Shown here: positions 1 to 7,300 of the stretch, piece by piece
Numbering within the stretch: the stretch's first letter is position 1
How the letters are laid out: every line of letters begins with the position of its first letter
NCBI GenBank assembly: GCA_030043575.1
Contig: JASHXK010000434.1
Location: forward strand, 1-7,603
Origin: Terriglobales bacterium
GTDB lineage: Bacteria; Acidobacteriota; Terriglobia; Terriglobales; Acidobacteriaceae
Direction of reading: 5' to 3'
DNA: 7,603 nucleotides
Position numbers and translations under genes: made by a program
The notes under the pieces: model-generated
The model's input: only the letters and a program-made list of their open reading frames with translations
Database searches by the model: none
What the model was told of the DNA's origin: nothing

Positions 1-186
1 GTAAAGCGGCGCTATACCATAGCCCAAACCCTGAAGGAACGCCAGCTTTGTCATCCACGACGCATCACCATGGTACGGAGCCGGAGCGAGATAGAAGCCG
101 CACCAGCTTAAGTTTGTATTTTGAATGATCGCCTGCATCACGGCGTCACCTGGATAGTCATCACGATCGAATCCGGCGAAGGGCAT
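1..186 (-). CDS. DUF1906-like (glycoside-hydrolase-like) protein, N-terminal part only
   Basis: The gene begins at the ATG complementary to 184-186 and runs off the left edge, leaving 62 codons. The protein opens directly with MPFAGFDRDDYPGDAVMQ, then a W-C-G-F-Y-L segment at residues 28-33, and later GLGYGIAPLY at the cut edge. The GFD start, the aspartates near it, the xxFYL strand and the hydrophobic 'gyGiaPlY' strand resemble the first beta strands of the DUF1906 / Rv2525c-like TIM-barrel family, whose members look like glycoside hydrolases but have no settled activity. A Shine-Dalgarno GGGAGA lies six bases upstream, and an in-frame TAA further upstream leaves no other ATG. No signal peptide precedes the domain, in contrast to the exported neighbour. 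It lies 77 bases downstream of the IPT/TIG gene on the same strand, so co-transcription is possible. The family call rests on remembered motifs, and most of the protein is out of view. Confidence 0.72.
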   Translation of the reverse strand, partial: MPFAGFDRDDYPGDAVMQAIIQNTNLSWCGFYLAPAPYHGDASWMTKLAFLQGLGYGIAPLY

Positions 187-192
187 AGACAG

Positions 193-198
193 TCTCCC
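193..198 (-). promoter_or_regulatory. Shine-Dalgarno of the DUF1906-like gene
   Basis: GGGAGA on the minus strand, six bases before the ATG at 186-184. It supports that start even though the protein lacks a leader peptide. Confidence 0.7.
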
Positions 199-224
199 AA
201 TAAATCGAAATTTGGATTATCAAA

Positions 225-259
225 CGGAGTAACAGGTTGAGGCGTCCCCTGTTACTCCG
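225..259 (-). terminator. Perfect 12-bp stem-loop after the IPT gene, possible terminator
   Basis: CGGAGTAACAGG at 225-236 and its exact reverse complement at 248-259 enclose an 11-base loop. The stem begins five bases after the stop codon of the IPT/TIG gene and ends 38 bases before the next minus-strand start. On the minus strand it is followed by TTTGATAAT, which is only a weak U-tract. It could therefore be a partial Rho-independent terminator, or a hairpin that protects the 3' end of the IPT message while letting some transcription into the downstream gene. The structure is certain from the sequence; its function is inferred. Confidence 0.6.
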
Positions 260-263
260 GCTA

Positions 264-2699
264 TCACTGAACGGTAAAGTTAACCTGCGGGCTTTTCGTC
301 GGGCCTACGGTTATCACGATTGGTCCTGTTTTTGCGCCGGGAGGAACCGGAACTGTAATCAGGTTGTCTGTCCAGTCAGTGGCGAGTTTGGGTTTAGCTG
401 GTGTGCCGTTAAACGTCAGCGTGCTCGTGCCCTGGCTGGTGCCGAAATTCTGACCTGTAATGGCCACGCTGGTACCCACTGTCCCACTGGGTAATGACAG
501 CGTGGTGATGCAGGGTCCGGTGGACGGACACTTCATGGTGAAATTGAAGGGAGCGGTGGCTGTTTTGTTGGCGGTCACAACTACCTGAACTGTGCTGGGA
601 CCTACCGAGGGGACGGTAACAGATTTAATGGAGGTGTCTGACCAGTTGGAAGCGGTGATTGGGGTCGTAGCTACGCCGCCAAAGGTGATCGGTCCCACTG
701 AGGTTCCAAAACCGCTTCCAGTGATGGTTACCGAATCATTGGGAGCGCCCGTACCAGGAGATATGTTAGCGATGCAGGGAGCGCCTTTCGTACCTACGCC
801 AAAGGCGGCTGGCGCGCTGTCCTTGCCGGCAACCGTAACCACGATGTTAACCGGGCCAAGCGCTACACTGGGCACGGTTAGCTTGATCGATTTATCCGAC
901 CAATCCGTCGCCTGAATGTTGGTTACCGGAGTGTCACCAAACTTCACGCTGCTATCGTTCTGAGCAGCCCCGAAATTCGCTCCAGCAAGAGTAATCGAAT
1001 CTCCGACGGCAGCACAGGTGGGAGTGATGCTATTGATGGTTGGGACTGAGGTTGTGGCAGGCGCTGCGTTGCTCTGAATCTGGATTCTTTGCAGGTACTG
1101 AATCTGCTGTCCTACGATGACAACGCTCCCTAAGGCCAGCTTGACAGATAGAGGATTGAATCTCCCGGCCCGCGGGAAGAACGGACGACGACTATTTCTC
1201 GAGTTATCCACGGTAGAGACGTTTAGAGCTTCTTTTGACGAGAGCTTGCTTTTGCCGGCGCTGGTTTGGCCGCCGCCGGTACCGCTAGCATCCGTCGTCC
1301 CAGTCTTGTTTGGGGAAGGCGAATCTGACGGGTTGCCATTGTCGGTGTTGTTTGACGTATTGGGATCGGTCCTCAAGTTGGGACTGTCCTGATAGAGCTT
1401 CTTGAGTTGGTAAGTCAGGGCTTGTTTCTCGACGAAGACTACAGTCTGTATCTGTGTGTTGTTCTGAATAACCATACTGTCGCGAAAGCTTTGGTCATCC
1501 AAATTGGTCAGTTGAGCAATAGCCGGATCCGGCCAAACGGTATCGAACCCCTTCACGACGGGACCGCTCACAATCGATGACAGCGTGCTCCAATGATTAC
1601 GTGCGTTGTTGATGGTACCGTTGGCATGTTGTGTACCGAAGAAGGGGATAAATGCCGCCATAATCAAGCCTACCGATTGCAGGCCGTGGTAGACGATGTT
1701 TCGTCCGGAGTATGCTTGCTGGTTTTGCAACACTGCTCTGGTTGACGCGTAGCTGCTGTTGGCGATGGTAACGTCGGGTGATCCAGAAATCCCGTTAAGC
1801 TTTGTTTTGAAACCTATGCCGGCGAGCTGAATGGCGTAGCCGGAGTCGTTGCCGATCTTGATTTGTATACAGTAGTCGGAGGCGGCGACGCGGGTTCCAA
1901 AAACGTCACCGCAATTCTTTTGGCTCATCACCTCCCATATCACGTCGACCTGAGGTGCGATTCCCGGCGGAATCGGGCCTGCGGTGCTGTCCATGATAGA
2001 CATCCTGGCGCTGCCAACAATTTTCTGGTCCTTGTTGAGTAGCGAAACTTGGTAATCTCCGACCGGGGTATTCGGGTCAATCGTGAGGGTAGTGGTGATA
2101 GAACACTTGCCGACCTTCGGCTTGCCGGTTGCCGATAAGCCGGAGCCAGTCACTGCAACGGCGTAGGGCGCGCTGCCGCCCTGGGAAAGGTCGAGACCGC
2201 GCTTATCATCACAGTTGTCTTCGAGAACACCAAGGCTGATTGAGGCCGGCAGCTTCCCATTAGCCGGCCTGATCAACGACGGGTTCAGCGTGATACTGAC
2301 CGCAGTGACTGCACTAAAAGCAAAAGCGGGCGAGGCATTGCCGACGTTGGGGGTGACGACCGCATTCGCAGCCCCGCCAGGGAGGTTGGGCAGGGTTAAA
2401 TTAACAGTGGTCGGGCTCCAGTCTTTGATGTCAGCCCTGATGCCGCCGAAGGTAACGCTTCCTTGTGGGGAGCCAAAATTAGTTCCATTGATCACCACCG
2501 GATCCCCCGGAACGGCCGGGTTCGGCAAGATGGACGTGATGCAGGCAGCACCTGGCGCACAGCTGGCCGGAGCCGCTGGCAAGGCAGCTTGAGACGATGG
2601 TGCACCCTGCTCGGACTGTCCCATCGCAACGCACATACCCGAAGTTAAAAACACGATGACGGCTAACAACGCTTTGGAATACCGCGCAATGCGTGTCAT
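264..2699 (-). CDS. Secreted multidomain IPT/TIG-repeat protein with an uncharacterised core
   Basis: This 811-residue protein is probably exported. Residues 1-28 form a signal peptide: basic MTRIARYSK, then a hydrophobic ALLAVIVFLTSGMCVAM, with likely cleavage near MGQ. Four IPT/TIG immunoglobulin-like domains are visible at about 53-130, 553-635, 642-722 and 730-811. Each has a 'ItsisP..g.pGd.V.ItG.nFG....sVtFgg' strand pattern and a D-W-[ST] turn (DWSPTT, DWSDKS, NWSDTS, DWTDNL). Between the first and second lies a core of roughly 250-435 that matches no domain I can name. It contains NCGDVFGTRVAASDYCIQIKI, a hydrophobic stretch near 340-355 and LDDQSFRDSMVIQNNTQ. A polar Asn/Ser/Gly/Thr/Pro linker follows at about 440-490, then a conserved-looking PLSVKLALGSVVIVGQQIQYL at 516-536. 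AAGGAG sits four to five bases before the ATG. IPT domains usually mediate binding or act as spacers, so a surface or adhesive role is plausible but unproven. No catalytic motif was seen. Base composition is clearly less GC-rich than the large plus-strand gene. Confidence 0.92.
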   Translation of the reverse strand: MTRIARYSKALLAVIVFLTSGMCVAMGQSEQGAPSSQAALPAAPASCAPGAACITSILPNPAVPGDPVVINGTNFGSPQGSVTFGGIRADIKDWSPTTVNLTLPNLPGGAANAVVTPNVGNASPAFAFSAVTAVSITLNPSLIRPANGKLPASISLGVLEDNCDDKRGLDLSQGGSAPYAVAVTGSGLSATGKPKVGKCSITTTLTIDPNTPVGDYQVSLLNKDQKIVGSARMSIMDSTAGPIPPGIAPQVDVIWEVMSQKNCGDVFGTRVAASDYCIQIKIGNDSGYAIQLAGIGFKTKLNGISGSPDVTIANSSYASTRAVLQNQQAYSGRNIVYHGLQSVGLIMAAFIPFFGTQHANGTINNARNHWSTLSSIVSGPVVKGFDTVWPDPAIAQLTNLDDQSFRDSMVIQNNTQIQTVVFVEKQALTYQLKKLYQDSPNLRTDPNTSNNTDNGNPSDSPSPNKTGTTDASGTGGGQTSAGKSKLSSKEALNVSTVDNSRNSRRPFFPRAGRFNPLSVKLALGSVVIVGQQIQYLQRIQIQSNAAPATTSVPTINSITPTCAAVGDSITLAGANFGAAQNDSSVKFGDTPVTNIQATDWSDKSIKLTVPSVALGPVNIVVTVAGKDSAPAAFGVGTKGAPCIANISPGTGAPNDSVTITGSGFGTSVGPITFGGVATTPITASNWSDTSIKSVTVPSVGPSTVQVVVTANKTATAPFNFTMKCPSTGPCITTLSLPSGTVGTSVAITGQNFGTSQGTSTLTFNGTPAKPKLATDWTDNLITVPVPPGAKTGPIVITVGPTKSPQVNFTVQ

Positions 2700-2703
2700 A
2701 AGT

Positions 2704-2709
2704 CTCCTT
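2704..2709 (-). promoter_or_regulatory. Shine-Dalgarno of the IPT/TIG gene
   Basis: AAGGAG on the minus strand, four bases before the ATG (AAGGAGACTTATG). It fixes the start that gives a complete signal peptide. No clear -35/-10 promoter pair was recognised upstream. Confidence 0.8.
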
Positions 2710-2831
2710 CTAGCGATGGTGCAGGGCCGAGTATCAGCCCCGCCGGATTTGGCCCAGTGGCTGTCCCCAGTTCTCTTCCCTGTTGATCGAGTTGCCTCAT
2801 TACGGCAGCGAACGGGGAGCGGTCGTCCGCG

Positions 2832-2874
2832 TTAGCTTGGGGGCGACGGCTGCGCTTTTGCCCTCGCCAGCTAA
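2832..2874 (-). promoter_or_regulatory. Long imperfect hairpin in the leader of the IPT gene
   Basis: On the minus strand TTAGCT pairs with AGCTAA (2874-2869 with 2837-2832), and GGCGA with TCGCC (2868-2864 with 2846-2842). GGC with GCC (2862-2860 with 2850-2848) closes a nine-base loop. A four-base bulge (2838-2841) interrupts one side. The element lies about 130 bases upstream of the IPT start codon and so would be in its 5' leader if transcription begins further up. It matches no riboswitch class I could verify. A cis-regulatory RNA role is inference only. Confidence 0.4.
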
Positions 2875-3540
2875 GGAGTAGGTGGTTGGCTCCTTCGAGC
2901 TCGCTCGGGGACAGGCACGTGGGCGTGCCGTGGCAGGAGGGGGAAGGAGCTGGCGCACACTCCCTTTCAGTCGAAAGTCTCGGAGCCCAGGCCGGCAGAG
3001 TCAAGCTCTGAATCGGGAAACCGCATCAATTCGGCTTCAGCGTTCCGAATCGAAACGCCGCTCGATGAAATTCAACAATCCGCACTCGCCCTCGTTCGAA
3101 GCCACGACCTACAGGTGCTGCCGTCCGCAGCGTAACCTACCCGAACCTGTGCCAAGAGACACGCCCGCGACCTCGCGAGCAGATATCGCTGACACTTATC
3201 TAGTGCTGCTCGCAGCTAACGAATGGAAAGACCCTTATGGCGTCCAATTCCACGCACACCACGGGCAGCAAAGTAAAAGCAAGGATGTAAGTTGACAGCG
3301 GTTATAGGCGGGGCAGGGGAGCGGTTAAGAGACGAAAGTGGCTGCACCCGACGTTATATGTCTCTTCGAGTATGCGGTTGCGAGCGTGCACGAAATTTAA
3401 AGGTAGTTCGGCATTCAGTCAATAGCTCTGAGGTGGTGCTGTTAGCGAGTTATCCACACATGCTATCTGGGGGAGCAGAGCTACTACCTAGCTGTCCTTA
3501 CATTTATGGTCTGTCGCCGAGTAGACACCCATGAGAAACT

Positions 3541-3575
3541 AGCCACTAGCCACTGACCACTGGCCACTGGCCACT
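3541..3575. repeat. Five tandem copies of a 7-bp repeat (RRCCACT)
   Basis: The units are AGCCACT, AGCCACT, GACCACT, GGCCACT and GGCCACT, read without a gap, followed directly by GG. The copies differ only at their first two positions. The array ends eight bases before the ATG of the EEP remnant at 3584, where a Shine-Dalgarno would be expected and none is seen. Heptanucleotide short tandem repeats are known as a class from cyanobacteria. An array like this in an intergenic region suggests slippage-prone DNA, and unit number may vary between relatives. Confidence 0.93.
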
Positions 3576-3583
3576 GGTTTTCC

Positions 3584-4167
3584 ATGCCCAAGTTTCTCTT
3601 CTGGAACTTGAACAAATCCGAACGCCGCGACCTACTTTGCCGGCTGGCGCGGCTGGAGAATGTTGACGTCATCATCCTGGCCGAGTCGGCGCTGCACACG
3701 GCGCGCTTCCTCGAAGAGATCAACGACGCGCCGCAGCACTACCATTACGTCCCCGGCGTCTGCGGACACATCACCCTGTTCGCGCGCTTCCATCCCAGCC
3801 TGGACGATCTTTGGCCAACCAACATTGCCGACTCGAATCTAGTCACTCCCATCTCTATTCTTAAAAGAGCAGGCTGCGCTGCTGGGCGAGAAGACTAAGG
3901 AGCTGGTCAAGGGTGAGATAGTCAGCAGCACTACCGGCAACCTATTTATTCACTCATTTTTCCTACTCGCTCCCACGCTCTCCTATCGCTACGAACAATT
4001 CCAGGTCACCCACGGGCGTCAACTTCTATCCCCTCAATGTCCGGTACATCAACAACACCCACTCGCCAAAATTCGAAGCCGAATTGCAAGACAAGCTGAA
4101 GGAAATCTTCTCCGCGCAGCACACCCTGAATACCGTCCACTCCATCCTCGCCCAGGTGCGCGCCTAA
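3584..4167 (+). pseudogene. Decayed EEP-family nuclease/phosphatase 5' end fused to the 3' part of an unidentified gene
   Basis: The first ~80 codons encode MPKFLFWNLNK, then VDVIILAES, which fit the N-terminal metal-site motifs of the endonuclease/exonuclease/phosphatase fold (Asn in WNxN, residues 8-10; Glu at 34). Everything after 'HITLFARFHPS' that the family needs (catalytic His, DxN, SDH motifs) is missing. From about 3830 the sequence changes to another protein: NLVTPISILK in the same frame, then EQAALLGEKTKELVKGE in frame 3 (from 3867), then GVNFYPLNVRYINN in frame 1 (from 4015) to a TAA at 4165-4167. Removing one A from the AAAA run at 3863-3866 and one G from the GGG at 4014-4016 restores one continuous reading to that stop. 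As written, the first frame ends at 3898. The simplest reading is an internal deletion that joined two neighbouring genes, plus two frameshifts. Both shifts lie in short homopolymers, so sequencing error could explain them, but it would not explain the missing EEP domain. The second protein is not recognised. Confidence 0.68.
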
Positions 4168-4279
4168 GCCGGCGCCTCACACGACCGGGCAACCATCGCT
4201 CCCAACTTGGCACCCGTCCCCATTCCCGAACTCCATCACACTTTCTTGTGAACTCCTCTCTAACCCTTCCCGCCTCCAG

Positions 4280-4322
4280 CGCTCAACAATGTGATTGAGC
4301 GTGGCCGGTGCGAGCCCGGCCA
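4280..4322 (+). other. Two adjacent hairpins in the leader of the large secreted-protein gene
   Basis: CGCTCAA (4280-4286) pairs with TTGAGCG (4295-4301) over an eight-base loop. Immediately after, TGGCCGG (4302-4308) pairs with CCGGCCA (4316-4322) over a seven-base loop. No U-tract follows, so a standard terminator is unlikely. They lie 60-100 bases before the start at 4382 and after the decayed EEP locus. The surrounding gap (4168-4381) shows only one further weak 5-bp hairpin at 4236-4251 and no recognisable promoter. Confidence 0.4.
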
Positions 4323-4368
4323 TCCTGTCGTGGCCCAATCGGTCCTACCCCCGTTGCGCCAGCAGGTC

Positions 4369-4374
4369 AAGGAG
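4369..4374 (+). promoter_or_regulatory. Shine-Dalgarno deciding the start of the large secreted protein
   Basis: AAGGAG, seven bases before the ATG at 4382. This ATG is directly followed by a signal-peptide sequence, so site and start support each other. Confidence 0.85.
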
Positions 4375-4381
4375 CGCATCT

Positions 4382-7300
4382 ATGACATCCGGCAGTCGGT
4401 CCCCGTGGTTGTTCCTGATCTTCGTTCTGCTCACTCTCTCCATCTCGCTGCATTCGCAAACCGCATTGCAATTGGTCAACGTGACCCCGTGCCGCGTCGT
4501 CGACACGCGCCAGCCCAACGGCCCCTTCGGCGGCCCCGTGATGGGCGCCAACACTTCGCGCAGCTTCGCCATTCCGCAGGGCGCGTGCAACATTCCCAGC
4601 CTCGCCGCGGCGTATTCGCTCAACGTCACCGTGGTGCCGCGCGGCTCGCTCAACTACCTCACCGCCTGGCCAACCGGTCAGACGCAGCCCGTGGTCTCGA
4701 CCTTGAACTCCTACGACGGCCGCGTCAAAGCCAATGCCGCCATCATTCCCGCCGGCACGAACGGTGCGGTCAGCGTCTACGTCACCAACACCACCGACGT
4801 CATCCTCGACATCGATGGCTACTTCGCGCCGGCCACCACCTCCACCTTGGGACTGTTCCCGCTCACGCCCTGCCGTGTTGCCGACACGCGCGGCGTCACC
4901 GGCCCGCTCGGCGGTCCTTCGCTGAGCAAGAATCAGACCCGCGACTTCCCCATCCTGGCCAGCGCCTGCGACATTCCTGACGGCGCCCAAGCCTACTCGC
5001 TGAACTTCACGGTTGTGCCCAAGACCACGCTCGGCTATCTCACCGTCTGGCCCACCGGCGAATCGCAGATGCCGGTGGTCTCCACCCTCAACGCGCCCAC
5101 CGGGACGGTCGTCGCCAATGCGGCCCTGGTGCCTGGCGGCACCGATGGCGCCATCAGCGTCTACGCCAGCGACGCCACCGATGTCATCATCGACATCAAC
5201 GGCTACTTCGCATCCGGCAACTACGCCATGCCCTTGTTGCCCATCCACAATGACACCCCCAGCGGACTCGCGCTCTATCCCATCACGCCCTGCCGCGTGC
5301 TCGACACCCGTCCGCCCGGCAGCGGCGCCTTCAGCGGCATGATCCCGGTCAACGTGCTCGGCAGCAATTGCAATGTCCCGGCGGCGCTGGCCTATGTCTT
5401 CAACGCGACCGTCATACCGCAGAACGGCCCCATGGGTTATCTGACCCTCTGGCCCGATGCCGAAGGCATGCCGCTGGTCTCCACCCTGAACGCCTACGAT
5501 GGCGCCGTCACCTCCAACATGGCCATCGTTCCCACGCTCAACGGCGATGTCGATGCCTTCGCCTACAACCCCACCAATCTCATCCTCGACATTTTCAGTT
5601 ACTTCGCGCCGATCGAGCCGCTGACCATCACGACGGCTACACTGCCCAACGCCACGTTGGGCTACAGCTACAGCACCACGCTGGCTGCTGCCGGCGGCGT
5701 GCCACCTTATTCGTGGAGCGTCAGCTCCGGCAGCCTGCCCACCGGCCTCACGCTCAACCCGCAAACCGGAACGATCTCCGGCACGCCGGCCGCGACCGGC
5801 AACTATTCGTTCAACGTGGAGGTCACCGACTCCGAATCGCCGCCGGCCAGCGTCGCCACCGGCCTGCCGATCACCGTCGCCGGCGCGCTCTCGCAGCTCA
5901 TCATCACCTCCGCCTCGCTGCCTTCGGGCGAGCAGAACTGGCCTTACAACGCAGCCCTGGCTGCCACCGGCGGTGTCACTCCTTATACCTGGAGCGTCAC
6001 CAGCGGTACTCTGCCCAGCGGTCTGAGTCTCAATCCCGGTACCGGTGTCATCAGCGGCACGCCCATCGGCGGAGGCACATCCACGTTCACCGTCGAGGTC
6101 TCCGATTCCGAACATACCCCCGCGACTGCGACCCAATCGCTCAGCATCACCATCAGCGCTGCCGTTCCCTTAAGCGTCGCCACCACCTCGCTGCCCGGCG
6201 GCACCACCGGCGCCTCCTACTCCGCGCCACTGGCAGCCATCGGCGGCGTCTATCCTTATTCCTGGAGCGTCACCTCCGGCAGCCTGCCCGCGGGTCTGGT
6301 GCTCAACAGCAGCACCGGGACCATCAGCGGCACGCCGCTCGTCGCCGGCACATCCTCCTTCACCGTCCAGGTCAGTGACAGCGAGACTCCACCCGTTACC
6401 GCCAGCGCGTCCCTCAGCATCGTCATCGCGCAAGGCGGCGGCAATCCCGGACTGCTCTCGGGCAACTATGTCTTTTACCTCCACGGTTTCAACTCCTCCG
6501 GCGCCTGGACGCTGGCCGGCAGCTTCATTTCCAACGGCAATGGCGCCATCACCAGCGGCGTCCTCGACAGCAATTCCACCAGCGGCTCGCCCTCCACCTC
6601 GACCTTCAGCGGCGCCTACTTCATCGCCACCAACGGCCTGAACACGCTCTCCGTCGAACTCAGTCCGCAACAGACCATGACGTTCGCCTTCGTGCTCGAC
6701 TCCACCGGCAACGGCCGCATCATCGAGTACGACGACACCACCGGCACAGGCAGCCGCGGCGCCGGCGTGCTGCGCAAAGCCACGCCCAGCGCCTTCTCGC
6801 TCAGCGCCATCAACGGCAGTTGGGTCTTCGGTGTCACCGGCCATGCCGTGCACTCCAGCCAGCAAGTCGAGCGCTTTGTCGATGTCGGCCAGTTCGCGCT
6901 CAGCAGCGGCACGGTCAGCAACGGCACCTGTGACATCAACGACGGCGGCAGCTATCAAACCTGCACCTTCTCGGGAACGGTGTCAGCGGTCAATGCGACC
7001 ACCGGCCGCGCCACCGCCAGTATTCAAAGCAACAACGGCAACACGGATGAAGTTATCTACGTGGTCTCCAGCACCGAACTCGTAATGGAGCAGATGGACG
7101 CCGCACCCGTGCCCCAGGTTGTGGGCGACGTGCAGCTACAGAGCGGAACCTTCAGCAAGAGTTCGCTGAATGGCACCGCCGTCAGCTATATGCAGGACAT
7201 CAACAGCGACGACGGCCTCGATCAGTCGGTGGCCAACATCGTCAGCTTTAACGGCAGCGGCAGCTTCAGTGTGACCGCCATGGATGAAGACCTCGCCGGA

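Larger units (their letters stand above)
2700..3583. other. Gene-poor spacer upstream of two divergent loci
   Basis: About 0.88 kb with no convincing gene. Open frames here (for example 2696-3004 minus, 2882-3295 plus, 3292-3534 plus) give Arg/Ser/Pro-rich or Cys/Trp-scattered proteins with no domain, no Shine-Dalgarno and no coding bias. The stretch holds the leader of the IPT gene with the hairpin at 2832-2874, a small GC hairpin at 2914-2929 (GGCACG, loop TGGG, CGTGCC), and the heptamer array at 3541-3575. The rest shows nothing I can interpret. It could contain promoters or a small RNA, but no sequence signal proves that. Confidence 0.6.

Noticed and set aside
2630..2645. Possible lipobox in the IPT protein signal peptide (SGMC)
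   Set aside because: The residue before the cysteine is Met, not Gly/Ala/Ser, so lipoprotein processing is unlikely. A standard signal peptidase I site fits better.
2700..2880. Cobalamin or cyclic-di-GMP riboswitch in the IPT leader
   Set aside because: Fragments such as GCCACTGG and GGCAAAAGC look suggestive, but the conserved elements are not in the order or completeness those classes require.
2696..3004. 102-codon minus-strand frame whose stop overlaps the IPT start (ATGA)
   Set aside because: The overlap looks like translational coupling, but the protein has no domain or coding-like composition. The IPT gene also has its own strong Shine-Dalgarno, and the frame covers the leader hairpin.
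3292..3297. TTGACA, a possible -35 box
   Set aside because: No plausible -10 hexamer occurs 16-18 bases downstream, where the sequence is G-rich.
3450..3458. TTATCCACA, a perfect DnaA-box consensus
   Set aside because: A single copy with no cluster, AT-rich unwinding region or replication gene nearby. A similar TTATCCACG lies inside the IPT gene at 1204-1212, so chance is likely.
2882..3534. Two plus-strand frames (137 and 80 codons) in the spacer
   Set aside because: Arg/Ser/Cys-scattered products, no ribosome binding site and no recognisable domain.
4367..6136. 589-codon open frame on the minus strand opposite the large secreted protein
   Set aside because: Its Gly/Arg/Ala/Asp-rich product is the antisense shadow of GC-rich repeat DNA. 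The plus-strand frame has a signal peptide, a Shine-Dalgarno and recognisable domains over the same bases.
5368..6378. 336-codon plus-strand open frame inside the large gene
   Set aside because: It is an out-of-frame reading full of His/Arg/Gln runs, overlapping the well-supported PCRVxDTR and He_PIG domains.
6170..6958. 262-codon minus-strand open frame
   Set aside because: Antisense shadow of the He_PIG and tail repeats. It is Ala/Gly/Glu/Asp-rich with no motif.
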